This document shows positions 40,613-49,373 of a DNA stretch of 64,000 nt, one piece after another. Below the pieces are notes generated by a model. The model did no database searches and was not told the origin of the DNA. It was given only the letters and a program-made list of their open reading frames with translations. The DNA is from Chryseomonas sp014190935. GTDB taxonomy: Bacteria > Pseudomonadota > Gammaproteobacteria > Pseudomonadales > Pseudomonadaceae. The position numbers and the translations under genes are program-made. Every line of letters begins with the position of its first letter. Position 1 is the stretch's first letter. Location: the NCBI RefSeq assembly GCF_014190935.1, contig NZ_JACHVV010000003.1, forward strand, positions 372,001-436,000. The letters run 5' to 3'.

Positions 40613-40644
40613 TTGACCCTGGACCTTGCTCCAGGGTCGACACT
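40613..40644 (+). promoter_or_regulatory. MerR-type promoter/operator
   Basis: A -35 TTGACC (40613-40618) overlaps GACCCTGGA (40615-40623), which is a perfect inverted repeat of TCCAGGGTC (40630-40638) with a six-base spacer. A poor -10 (CGACAC or GACACT, 40638-40644) gives a 19-20 bp spacer, the stretched spacing that MerR proteins correct by untwisting DNA. It directs the membrane-protein gene starting at 40675 and lies ten bases from the regulator's start. Confidence 0.75.
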
Positions 40645-40674
40645 GGCCTTCCTCTCATTCAAGGAAGTCCGTCC

Positions 40675-41094
40675 ATGTGGAAGCTTGCGCCCTATCTGAG
40701 ACTGGTCCGTGCCAGCGCCCTCTATGATCTGCTGGTCACCACCCCCTTCGCCACCCCCTGGAGTCTCGCCTGGCTGTTGCGGCAGCTCGACGACCTCGGC
40801 CAGGCGCTGGGCCTGGCGCCCCTGGCGGGGTTCCCGCCGGAAGCCCTGCTGCTGGGCAATCTGCTCGGCTCCGTGGTGTGCGTCTGGTCCGTGCTGCGCC
40901 TGATCCGGCCTTCGTTGCTGCTGGGACGCCTCGATGCGGTGGCCAGGGGCCTGTTCGCCTTCTGGCAGGCCTGGGCGCTGTACCAGGGCGCCAGTCCCTT
41001 GCTTGCCGTGTTCCTGGTAGTCGAAATCGGCTTTGGCGTCGCCCAGGCGTGGCCGGTATCTCCCAGCGTCCGCCGTGCTCAGCTGGCTTGCTGA
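40675..41094 (+). CDS. Small multi-pass membrane protein of unknown function, MerR-controlled
   Basis: A 139-residue hydrophobic protein with about four predicted membrane helices: SALYDLLVTTPFATPWSLAWL, LLGNLLGSVVCVWSVLRLI, GLFAFWQAWALYQGA, and LLAVFLVVEIGFGVAQAW. I do not recognise a characterised family. AAGGA lies eight bases before the ATG. The divergent MerR regulator and a canonical MerR operator suggest induction by a small molecule or metal. No metal-binding motif is obvious. Confidence 0.8.
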   Translation: MWKLAPYLRLVRASALYDLLVTTPFATPWSLAWLLRQLDDLGQALGLAPLAGFPPEALLLGNLLGSVVCVWSVLRLIRPSLLLGRLDAVARGLFAFWQAWALYQGASPLLAVFLVVEIGFGVAQAWPVSPSVRRAQLAC

Positions 41095-41101
41095 TGGCTA
41101 T

Positions 41102-41192
41102 CCGTTGGGCTTCGGCGATGGCGCCGCCTCAACCCAACCTACAAGTGATCGCCAGGGCCGTAGGTTGGGTTGAACGCAGCGAAGCCCAACGG
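41102..41192. repeat. Nested palindromic element, copy 2
   Basis: Outer arms CCGTTGGGCTTCG (41102-41114) and CGAAGCCCAACGG (41180-41192) and inner arms TCAACCCAACCTAC (41129-41142) and GTAGGTTGGGTTGA (41160-41173) are perfect. Shared asymmetric parts (GGCGATGG, GCCGCC on the left; GCGTC, CGGA on the right) show it is in the same orientation as the copy at 39963-40047. It begins 8 bases after the membrane-protein stop. Confidence 0.92.
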
Positions 41193-41202
41193 CGTCGCGG
41201 AA

Positions 41203-42018
41203 CTACCCCAGCTGCCGGCGCAACTCCGCCAGCACCGGGGCGCTATCGGGGCGCACGCCGCGCCAGAGTTCGAAGGCCTCGGCGGCCTGTTCCACCAGCA
41301 TGCCCAGGCCGTCCAGGGTATGGAAGGCACCCTCGTCCAGGGCCCAGCGATTGAAGGGGGTGAAGTCCTTGCCGTACATCATGTCGTAGGTCACCGTCTG
41401 CGGGCCGATGACCGCCTCCGACAGGGGCGGACGACCACCACCGAGACTGGCCGAGGTGCCGTTGATGATGACGTCGAAGGGCTCTCTCAGGGTGGAGAAG
41501 GCCGCCACCTCGATCATCCCCAGCTCGGCGAATTCCCGCGCCAGTTGCACTGCCTTGAGTTCGGTGCGATTGGCCAGCACCAGTTGCCCCGGATTGCAGG
41601 CCAGCAGTGGCTCCAGCACGCCGCGTACGGCGCCGCCGGCGCCCAGCACCAGCACGCGCTGGCCGGCCAGCTGCAGACCGGCGTTGACCGTGAGATCCCG
41701 GACCAGCCCGGCGCCGTCGGTGTTGTCGCCGAGCAGGCGACCGTTGGCCTGGCGCTTGAGGGTATTCACCGCCCCGGCCCGCCGCGCCCGCGGGGTGAGT
41801 TCATCGCACAGCTGGTAGGCCTCTTCCTTGAAGGGCACCGTGACATTGGCGCCCAGGCCGCTCTGGAAGAAGCTGCGGGCGCTTTCGCTGAAGCCGTCCA
41901 GCGGCGCCAGCAGCGTCCCGTAGTGCAGGCGCTGGCCGGTCTGGTCGGCGAACAGGCTGTGGATCAGCGGCGACTTGCTGTGGGCGATGGGATTGCCGAA
42001 GACGGCGTAGCGATCCAT
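41203..42018 (-). CDS. aroE: Shikimate dehydrogenase (NADP+)
   Basis: A 271-residue enzyme reducing 3-dehydroshikimate to shikimate in aromatic amino acid synthesis. The substrate-binding start is MDRYAVFGNPIAHSKSPLIH, catalytic Lys is in VTVPFKEEAYQ (Lys64 region) and Asp in LGDNTDGAGLV (near 101), and the NADP motif is VLGAGGAVRGVL with NRTELKA. The ATG is five bases after the hemF stop, so hemF-aroE form an operon as in other pseudomonads. The 3' end lies close to the repeat at 41102-41192. Confidence 0.96.
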   Translation of the reverse strand: MDRYAVFGNPIAHSKSPLIHSLFADQTGQRLHYGTLLAPLDGFSESARSFFQSGLGANVTVPFKEEAYQLCDELTPRARRAGAVNTLKRQANGRLLGDNTDGAGLVRDLTVNAGLQLAGQRVLVLGAGGAVRGVLEPLLACNPGQLVLANRTELKAVQLAREFAELGMIEVAAFSTLREPFDVIINGTSASLGGGRPPLSEAVIGPQTVTYDMMYGKDFTPFNRWALDEGAFHTLDGLGMLVEQAAEAFELWRGVRPDSAPVLAELRRQLG

Positions 42019-42023
42019 GGACT

Positions 42024-42953
42024 CTATCCTGCGGGCGTCGGGGCGAGCGCGAGCCAGTCGCGGTCGGTGAGAAAGAAATCGGTCAGGCGCGCTTCCGGCG
42101 AGCCGGGCGCGGGCTTCCAGTCATAGCCCCAGCGCACCTCGGGCGGCAGCGACATGAGGATGGACTCGGTGCGCCCGCCGGATTGCAGGCCGAACAGGGT
42201 ACCGCGGTCATAGACCAGGTTGAATTCCACGTAGCGGCCGCGGCGATAGGCCTGGAATTCTCGCTCGGCCTGGCCGTAGGGGTGGTCGCGGCGGCGCTGG
42301 ACGATGGGCAGGTAGGCATCGACGAAGGCATCGCCGATGGCGCGCTGGAAGGCGAAGCAGGTGTCGAAGTCCCAGTCGTTCAGGTCATCGAAGAACAGGC
42401 CGCCGATGCCGCGCGGCTCGCCACGGTGCTTGAGGTGGAAATAGCGGTCGCACCAGGCCTTGTAGCGCGGATAGACGTCGGCGCCGAAGGGCGCGCAGGC
42501 GTCATGGCAGACCTGGTGCCAGTGCAGGCAGTCGGCCTCGTTGCCGTAGTAGGGGGTCAGGTCGAGACCGCCGCCGAACCACCAGACCGGCGCCTCGCCA
42601 GGCTTTTCGGCCAGGAAGAAGCGCACATTGGCATGGGCGGTGGGAATATGCGGATTGCGCGGGTGCATGACCAGGGAGACGCCCATGGCCTCGAAGCTGC
42701 GCCCGGCCAGTTCCGGGCGATGGGCGCTGGCCGAGGGCGGCAGGCTGTCGCCATGCACATGGGAGAAATTCACGCCGCCCTTTTCCAGCAGGGCGCCATC
42801 GGCGATCACCCGGGTGCGGCCACCACCGCCGGTCGACCGGGTCCAGGCGTCTTCGACGAAAGCTGCGCTGCCATCCTCGGCTTCCAAAGCGGCGCAGATG
42901 CGCTCCTGCAGATCGAGCAGATAGGCCTTGACGGCCTCCAGGGAGGGATTCAT
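42024..42953 (-). CDS. hemF: Oxygen-dependent coproporphyrinogen III oxidase
   Basis: A 309-residue enzyme converting coproporphyrinogen III to protoporphyrinogen IX with O2 in heme synthesis. Family signatures are GGGGRTRVI, GVNFSHVHG, SLVMHPRNPHIPTAHANVRFF, WWFGGGLDLTPYY and GIGGLFFDDL. The start at 42953 (MNPSLEAVKAYLLD) lies 13 bases after GGAAATCC, a modest ribosome binding site; the longer frame reads through the promoter. It is first in hemF-aroE and divergent from qor. Confidence 0.96.
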   Translation of the reverse strand: MNPSLEAVKAYLLDLQERICAALEAEDGSAAFVEDAWTRSTGGGGRTRVIADGALLEKGGVNFSHVHGDSLPPSASAHRPELAGRSFEAMGVSLVMHPRNPHIPTAHANVRFFLAEKPGEAPVWWFGGGLDLTPYYGNEADCLHWHQVCHDACAPFGADVYPRYKAWCDRYFHLKHRGEPRGIGGLFFDDLNDWDFDTCFAFQRAIGDAFVDAYLPIVQRRRDHPYGQAEREFQAYRRGRYVEFNLVYDRGTLFGLQSGGRTESILMSLPPEVRWGYDWKPAPGSPEARLTDFFLTDRDWLALAPTPAG

Positions 42954-43096
42954 CGCAAGGATTTCCACAACAGGCGGGGAGGGCGGAGAGCATAACACCC
43001 GTATCCGACCGGTTGACGTGGCCCGCGGTTGCGGCTTGGATGAAGGCTCACCCCAAGAGAGCCCGGCCAAGGGCTCCAACCAGGAGACACGCAAGC

Positions 43097-44074
43097 ATGG
43101 CCCAGCGCATCCAGTTCAGCCGCACCGGTGGTCCCGAAGTACTCGAACTTGTGGATTTCGAACCCGCCGCGCCCGGCCCCGACGAGGTGCAGGTGCGCAA
43201 CCATGCCATCGGCCTCAACTTCATCGAGACCTACTACCGCAGCGGCCTCTATCCGCCGCCGGCGCTGCCCTCGGGCCTGGGCACCGAGGGCGCCGGGGTG
43301 GTGGAAGCGGTCGGCAGCGCGGTTACCCGCTTCAAGGCCGGCGACCGCGTGGCCTATGCCACCGGGCCGCTGGGCGCCTATGCCGGGGTCCATGTGCTGC
43401 CCGAGCGCCATCTGGTGCACCTGCCGGAGACGATCTCTTTTGAACAGGGCGCCGCGGTCATGCTCAAGGGGCTGACCGTGCAGTACCTGCTGCGCCAGAC
43501 TTATCCGCTGCAAGCCGGCGACACCGTGCTGTTCCACGCCGCGGCCGGGGGCGTCGGCTCCCTGGCCTGCCAGTGGGCCAAGGCCTTAGGTGTGCGCTTG
43601 ATCGGCACTGCTGGCTCGCCGGAAAAGCTGGAAAAGGCCAAGGCGCTGGGCGCCTGGGCAGTGATCGACTACCGCCAGGAAGACGTTCCGGCGCGGGTCC
43701 GCGAATTGACTGATGGCGCCAAGGTGCCGGTGATCTACGACGGCGTCGGCAAGGATACCTGGGAGATGTCGCTGGACTGCCTGGCGCCGCGCGGGCTGAT
43801 GGTCAGCTTCGGCAACGCCTCTGGCGCGGTCACCGGAGTCAACCTGGGGATCCTCTCGCAGAAGGGCTCGCTCTATGTGACCCGGCCGACCCTGGCCACC
43901 TACGCCGCATCGCCTGAGGCCCTGCAGGACATGGCCGATCAGCTGTTCGAGCTGATCACCGATGGCCGCATCCAGGTGGACATTGGCCGACGCTATCCGC
44001 TGGCTGAGGTGCAGGAGGCGCATCGGGCGCTGTCGGGTCGCGAGACCAGCGGCTCGACCATCCTGCTGCCCTGA
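43097..44074 (+). CDS. qor: NADPH:quinone oxidoreductase, zeta-crystallin type
   Basis: A 325-residue zinc-free medium-chain dehydrogenase/reductase. It begins MAQRIQFSRTGGPEVLELVDF, has the substrate-pocket NFIETYYRSGLYPPPALPSGLGTEGAGVV, and the NADPH-binding AAAGGVGSLACQWAKALG with TAGSPEKLEKAKALGA. AGGAGA nine bases before the ATG sets the start. Qor reduces quinones by one electron and is conserved at this position near hemF in Pseudomonas. It is likely monocistronic. Confidence 0.94.
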   Translation: MAQRIQFSRTGGPEVLELVDFEPAAPGPDEVQVRNHAIGLNFIETYYRSGLYPPPALPSGLGTEGAGVVEAVGSAVTRFKAGDRVAYATGPLGAYAGVHVLPERHLVHLPETISFEQGAAVMLKGLTVQYLLRQTYPLQAGDTVLFHAAAGGVGSLACQWAKALGVRLIGTAGSPEKLEKAKALGAWAVIDYRQEDVPARVRELTDGAKVPVIYDGVGKDTWEMSLDCLAPRGLMVSFGNASGAVTGVNLGILSQKGSLYVTRPTLATYAASPEALQDMADQLFELITDGRIQVDIGRRYPLAEVQEAHRALSGRETSGSTILLP

Positions 44075-44232
44075 GGCGAAGCGCCCGTGCGCCTGGCCGG
44101 GGAAATCGTGACGGCCATTAAGTTTCCCGCAGCCAGGCGGCACGACGGGGGTAAACGCCGGTCTATCTCGGACAGTCAGGTCGTCACGGCCTCGACGTTC
44201 TTTCAAGAATCGGCCGGATCGCTGCCCTCGTC

Positions 44233-47200
44233 ATGCCTATCTCCAGCCCCCTCGCCAGCCTGCTCGATACCGCCACGGACACGGCGCTGATCACCCTGAC
44301 CGCCGAAGGGCGGATCGGGCAATGGTGTCCGGCCGTCGCCCGGCTGCTGGGCTGGACGGCGCAGGACTGGCTCGGTGAATCCATCGTCGGCCTGCTGCTT
44401 CCGGAACCACCGGCCGACGGCTGGCTGACCGCCCTCGAACGCTGCCAGACCCAGGGCCTGCGCCACCGCGACGGTCACCTGGTACGCCTCGACCTGCATC
44501 TGGTGCCGCTGCGCCGGGCCGATGTCGCCGTGGGCTGGTTGCTGCACGTCTGGCAGGCCCCGGCGAGCCGGGCCCGTTTCGCCGCTCGGCGCAGCGCCGA
44601 GCGGGAGCTGCCGCAACGCCTGCAGGCGCTCGGCGAATGGTCACGGCGCCTCAGCGGCACCTCGGATCTGGCCGCCTTGCGGCTGTGTGCCACCCAGGCC
44701 CTGCGGGACCTCACCGACGATCCTCAGGCGCGGCTGCTGTCCGTGGCCGAGGCCGGCAATCCGCCGGTGGCTCAGTCGCTCATCCCCTTTGGTCCCGCTA
44801 CCCAGCCCCTGGGCTATCTGCAACTGGGCGGTGCCGTCGAGGCGGACACCCGGCTGTTGCTCGATCAGCTGGCCCTGCTGCTGGGCGCCTTGCTGATTCG
44901 GCAGCAGACCCAGGACCAGGCGCGACACCTGGAGCGACGGCTGTCGCTGGAACAGGGACTGCTGGCCAGCGTGTTGCAGCAGGCGCCCCTGGGCATCTCC
45001 ATCACCGAGGCCGGCAGCGAAGAAGCGGTGATGCTCAACGACCGCGTCGACATCCTGCTGGGCAAGCGTCCGGCCGGCGAGACGCTGGACGAACGCTATG
45101 GCGCCATCGGCGCCCTGCACGCCAATGGCCAGCCCTATGCGGTGGACGACTATCCCACGGTACGGGTGCTGCGCAGCGGCCAGGCGGTGGCGCCCGAATT
45201 GATGCGCTATCGGCGACCCGACGGCAGCATCCGGCTGCTGGAGGTCTCCAGCGCACCGGTCCGCTCCGCCACTGGCGAGGTGATCGCCTCGGTCACCCTG
45301 TTCGATGACGTCCAGCAGCGGGTAGATGCGGAAACCGCCCTGCGCGAACACAGCGCGCGCCTGGCCAGCCTGATCAACCAGGCGGCGGTCGGCATCTGCC
45401 AGACCGACGCCCGCGGGCGCATCCTGCTCGCCAATCGCCGCTATTGCGAATTGCTCGATCGCAACGAGGTGGGGGTGCTGGAGCAGACCCTGCAGGCCCA
45501 GACCCATCCCGAGGACCGGGCCATCCTGGAGCGCCATCTCGACACCCTGCGCGAGCGTGGCGACAGCTTCAAGCTGGACCAGCGCTTCCTGCGCCCCGAC
45601 GGCTCGGTGGTCTGGGTCAGCCTGCATGGCTCGCCGCTGCAATCGGAACTCGGCCAGGAGCTGTCGGTGAGCCTGGTGGTGGTGGATCTCACCCAGCGCA
45701 AGCAGGCCGAAGCTGCGCTGCACCTGTCCAACCAGCGCTTCCGCAATGCCGTGGAGGCGGTGCAGGGGGTGGTCTGGACCAGCAATGCCCAGGGTCATCT
45801 GCTCGGTGAACAACTCGCCTGGAGCACCCTGACCGGGCAGAGCTATGCCCAGTACCAGCAGGATGGCTGGGCCGATGCCCTGCACCCCGAGGACGCATCC
45901 CGCACCCTGCGCCGCTGGCGCCTGGCGGTGCAGCAGCAGGTGGATTTCCACGACGAACATCGCCTGCGCTGTCGCGACGGCCAGTGGCGTACCTTCAGCG
46001 TGCGTGCCCTGCCGGTGCGCGAGAACGGCGTAGTCTGCGAATGGGTGGGCGTGCACACCGACGTCAGCGAGATCCGCATGGCCGAGCACCGCCTGCGGCG
46101 GCTTGCCGAACTGCTGGAACAGCGGGTCCACGAGCGCACCGTCGAGCGTGACCGCATGTGGCGGGTGGCCGACGACCTGCTCGGCGTCATCCAGGGGCAA
46201 CGCTGGCTCAGCCGCAATCCCGCCTGGGGCCGTACCCTGGGCTGGGACGACGAGGAATTGCGTCATCAGCCGCCGACCTCGCTGGAGCACCCGGACGATC
46301 CGCCGGTGTTTCCGCGCCTGGCCGCCCTGCGCCACGGCGAGGTGCTCAGCGATCTGCCTGGACGCCTGCGCACCCGCGATGGTCACTGGCGCCACATGAT
46401 GTGGAAGGCCACTGCCGATCACGACGGGCGCATCTATGTCTTCGGCCGCGACGTCACCGTCGAACACGATGCCGCCCTGGCCCTGCAGAACGCCGAGGCC
46501 GCATTGCGCCAGGCGCAGAAGATGGAAGCCATCGGCCATCTCACCGGCGGCATCGCCCATGACTTCAACAACCTGCTCACCGGCATCAGCGGCTCCCTGG
46601 AATTGTTGCGCCGGCGTCTGGACCAGGGTCGCCACGACAACCTGCAGCGCTATCTGGACACCGCCGAGCAATCCGCCACCCGCGCCGCCGCCCTGACCCA
46701 TCGCCTGCTGGCCTTCGCGCGCCGGCAGACGCTGGATCCGCGGCCGGTCAACGTGAATGACCTGATCCTGTCCCTGGAAGAACTCTTCCAGCGCACCCTG
46801 GGCGAACGCATCAGCCTGCGCAGCAGCCTCGCACTGCAGTTGCCACCCGCACGCACCGACACCAACCAGCTGGAGAACGCCCTGCTGAATCTGGTGATCA
46901 ACGCCCGCGACGCCATGCCCGAGGGCGGCCAGCTGACCCTGGAAACCGCCCTCGATCACCTCACCGACCTGGCCGCCGAGCATGACCTGCCGCCGGGTAA
47001 TTACGTGCGCCTGACCATCGCCGACACCGGCAGCGGCATGCCGGCCGAGGTGGTGGACCGCGCCTTCGATCCCTTCTTCACCACCAAGCCCATTGGCCAG
47101 GGCACCGGCCTGGGCCTGTCGATGCTCTATGGCTTCATCAAGCAGTCGGGTGGCCACGTGACCCTGGAGAGCGAAATGGGCTGTGGTACCCGGGTCAGCC

Positions 47201-47616
47201 TCTGGCTGCCCTGTGCCCAGCCCGAGCGGCCGGCGGCGAGCGACACGCCCCAGGCGACCATCGCCCAGAGTCGGGGCGAACGCCTGCTGCTGGTGGAGGA
47301 CGATGTCTCGGTGCGGCTGCTGCTACGCGAGATGCTCACCGAGCTGGGCTATCGCGTGCGCACCGCCGCCAGTGCCTCGGCGGCGCTCACCCTGGTCGAC
47401 GGCGATCTGCCCTGTGACCTGCTGATCACCGATCTCGGCCTGCCGGATCTCGACGGCGCCGAGCTGGCAGGGCGCCTGCGCGAGCGCTGGCCGGAGCTGC
47501 CGGTGCTGTTCGTCAGCGGTCACGCCGAACGGCCGACGCCGAATGGCGAGCTCTCACTGGCCAAGCCGTTCCAGATCGATACGCTAGCGCGGTTGCTGCG
47601 CCAACTGCTCGATTGA
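44233..47616 (+). CDS. PAS-rich hybrid sensor histidine kinase
   Basis: A 1127-residue signalling protein without clear membrane helices. A first PAS-like segment is at about 10-110, a GAF-like or divergent segment at about 130-230, then PAS domains near 245-370 (GISITEAGSEE), 375-490 (VGICQTDARGRILLANRRYCELL), 500-620 and 635-755. HisKA follows with His776 in GGIAHDFNNLL, then HATPase_c (NLVINARDAMPEGG, GTGLGLSML) and a receiver at about 1010-1127 (acid pair in LLVEDDV, Asp1067). The AHDFNNLL box is the type found in hybrid kinases with many PAS domains. No dedicated response regulator is adjacent. The signal is unknown. Confidence 0.9.
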   Translation: MPISSPLASLLDTATDTALITLTAEGRIGQWCPAVARLLGWTAQDWLGESIVGLLLPEPPADGWLTALERCQTQGLRHRDGHLVRLDLHLVPLRRADVAVGWLLHVWQAPASRARFAARRSAERELPQRLQALGEWSRRLSGTSDLAALRLCATQALRDLTDDPQARLLSVAEAGNPPVAQSLIPFGPATQPLGYLQLGGAVEADTRLLLDQLALLLGALLIRQQTQDQARHLERRLSLEQGLLASVLQQAPLGISITEAGSEEAVMLNDRVDILLGKRPAGETLDERYGAIGALHANGQPYAVDDYPTVRVLRSGQAVAPELMRYRRPDGSIRLLEVSSAPVRSATGEVIASVTLFDDVQQRVDAETALREHSARLASLINQAAVGICQTDARGRILLANRRYCELLDRNEVGVLEQTLQAQTHPEDRAILERHLDTLRERGDSFKLDQRFLRPDGSVVWVSLHGSPLQSELGQELSVSLVVVDLTQRKQAEAALHLSNQRFRNAVEAVQGVVWTSNAQGHLLGEQLAWSTLTGQSYAQYQQDGWADALHPEDASRTLRRWRLAVQQQVDFHDEHRLRCRDGQWRTFSVRALPVRENGVVCEWVGVHTDVSEIRMAEHRLRRLAELLEQRVHERTVERDRMWRVADDLLGVIQGQRWLSRNPAWGRTLGWDDEELRHQPPTSLEHPDDPPVFPRLAALRHGEVLSDLPGRLRTRDGHWRHMMWKATADHDGRIYVFGRDVTVEHDAALALQNAEAALRQAQKMEAIGHLTGGIAHDFNNLLTGISGSLELLRRRLDQGRHDNLQRYLDTAEQSATRAAALTHRLLAFARRQTLDPRPVNVNDLILSLEELFQRTLGERISLRSSLALQLPPARTDTNQLENALLNLVINARDAMPEGGQLTLETALDHLTDLAAEHDLPPGNYVRLTIADTGSGMPAEVVDRAFDPFFTTKPIGQGTGLGLSMLYGFIKQSGGHVTLESEMGCGTRVSLWLPCAQPERPAASDTPQATIAQSRGERLLLVEDDVSVRLLLREMLTELGYRVRTAASASAALTLVDGDLPCDLLITDLGLPDLDGAELAGRLRERWPELPVLFVSGHAERPTPNGELSLAKPFQIDTLARLLRQLLD

Positions 47617-47617
47617 C

Positions 47618-48172
47618 CTAGGGCCGGAAGACCTTGCCGGTCACCAGGTCGCGAATCACGCTGGGATTCTTGCGCCCACCGAGTTCGCCCATGAGGATGC
47701 CGTCCAGGTTATCGGGAAAGTATTGCTGGACCCGCAACCGGGTGCGCGCGGCCGGGCGACCGGCGGGATTGGCCGAGGTGGAGATCAGCGGACCGGTCAG
47801 GGCGCAGAGTTCGCCCACCAGCGGATGCTCGGAGACCCGCAGCGCCACGGTGGCGTGGGCGCCGGTCACCCAGCCGGGCAGGCGATTGTGGTGCGGCACC
47901 AGCCAGGTGTTGGGCCCCGGCCAGGTGCTGGCCAGCTTGGCCAGGGAGGCCTCCGGCAGATCGTGGAGCAGGAAGTCGAACTGGCGGATGTTGTCGGCTA
48001 CAAGGATCAGACCCTTTTCCATCGGCCGCCGCTTGAGCATCAGCAGGCGATAGACCGCGGCCTGATCCCAGGGATCGCAGCCCAGGCCCCAGACGGCCTC
48101 GGTGGGGTAGGCCAGGACGCCCCCCTCGCGCACGATTCGCGCCGCCTGCCGCACTCGCCAGCTGTTATGCAT
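47618..48172 (-). CDS. tsaC: Threonylcarbamoyl-AMP synthase
   Basis: A 184-residue YrdC-domain enzyme that makes threonylcarbamoyl-AMP from Thr, bicarbonate and ATP for t6A modification of tRNA. Conserved pieces are GGVLAYPTEAVWGLGCDP, LKRRPMEKGLILVADN, PGPNTWLVP and PLISTSANPAGRPAARTR. Length matches the short TsaC form. It lies 64 bases downstream of dprA and converges with the hybrid kinase gene (one base apart). Confidence 0.95.
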   Translation of the reverse strand: MHNSWRVRQAARIVREGGVLAYPTEAVWGLGCDPWDQAAVYRLLMLKRRPMEKGLILVADNIRQFDFLLHDLPEASLAKLASTWPGPNTWLVPHHNRLPGWVTGAHATVALRVSEHPLVGELCALTGPLISTSANPAGRPAARTRLRVQQYFPDNLDGILMGELGGRKNPSVIRDLVTGKVFRP

Positions 48173-48236
48173 CGCCTAGCCTCCGCCAAATCCCTAAAGT
48201 CTACCCGAGCGGGCCGCCGATGCCAGTCATCCACCG

Positions 48237-49322
48237 CTAGCCGAGACGACTCCAGCTGCCCTGCTGCGCCACTACCCGGCCTTCCAGCTCCAACTCGGTC
48301 AGCTGGACCAGCACCTCCGGCAGCGACAGGCCGCAGAGCCGCGCCAGCTCTTCGCTGTTGAGCGGTCCAGCGGCCAGCTGGCGCAGCAGGGGATGCTCCT
48401 CGACCGCCGCGGTGGTAGTGAGTGGGGCCAGGCTGCGCCAGCCCTGCAGGGCTTCGAGGATGTGTTCCACGCTCTCCACCAGCTGCGCGCCCTCGCGGAT
48501 CAGCTGATGACAGCCGCGGGCGCCGGGATGATGGATGGAGCCGGGCAGGGCGAAGACCTCGCGGCCCTGCTCGGCGGCCAGGCGCGCGGTGATCAGCGAA
48601 CCGCTGGAAGGGCTGGCTTCCACCACCAGGGTACCCAGGCTGAGACCGCTGATGATCCGGTTGCGCCGCGGAAAGTTGGCGGCCTGGGGCGTGCAGTCCA
48701 GCGGCAATTCCGAGACCAGCGCACCACCCTCGTCCAGCAGGCGCCGGGCGAGCCCCAGGTGCCGACGCGGATAGAGCTGCCGTAGGCCGGTGCCGAGCAC
48801 GGCGACCGTGCCGCCGCCGGCCTCCAGGGCGCCCTGATGCGCTGCGCCATCGATGCCCAGCGCCAAGCCGCTGGTGATGCAGAAGCCGGCCGCGGCCAGG
48901 CTGTGGGCGAAACGCCGGGCGTTGTCCAACCCCTGGGCACTGGCCTGGCGACTGCCGACCAGGGCCAGCTGCGGCCGTTCGAGCAGCTCGACCTGCCCTT
49001 CGACGAACAGCAGCGGGGGTGGATCGGCGATCTCGGCGAGCAACGCCGGATAGCGGTCGTCACCCAGGCAGAGCAGGTGGCGTTCGGGGCCGTCCAGCTA
49101 GGCCAGGGCCTGGTCGACCCGTTCGCGGGTCGCCGGGCTGCGGCGGGCGTCCGCGGCCACCGCCGGCAAGCGCAGGGCGCGCCAGGCCGAAGCGGGGGCA
49201 CTGAGGGCGGCAGCGGCGCTGCCAAAGGCATCCAGCAGCAGGCGCTGGCGCACGGCGCCGAGTTCCGGCAGGGCATGCAAGCGAAGCCGGGCGTCCAGCT
49301 CGGCAGGGGAGAGGCTGGCCAT
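48237..49322 (-). pseudogene. dprA: dprA interrupted by an in-frame amber codon
   Basis: DprA loads RecA on incoming single-stranded DNA during natural transformation. The N-terminal part (MASLSPAELDARLRLHALPELG to RVDQALA, 74 codons from 49322) ends at TAG (49100-49098). The same frame continues LDGPERHLLCLGDDRYPALLAEIADPPPLLFVEGQ and the full Rossmann domain (LALVGSRQAS, GLALGIDGAAHQGAL, FPRRNRIISGLS, GSLITARLAAEQGREVFALPGS), plus a C-terminal winged helix. A TGG-to-TAG change is the simplest cause. Restart at 49043 could yield a 268-residue core. Sequencing error is the main alternative. Confidence 0.85.
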
Positions 49323-49373
49323 GGGGTCATCCTTGAGGGTGGCCGGTCGCCATCCTGGCGACCCGGGAGGGGG

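Noticed and set aside
44641..47157. 838-codon open frame antisense to the hybrid kinase
   Set aside because: Codon-bias artefact; the plus-strand frame has PAS, HisKA, HATPase and receiver motifs.
49098..49322. Separate 74-codon gene upstream of the DprA core
   Set aside because: It is the N-terminus of DprA in the same frame, ended by an amber codon, not an independent gene.
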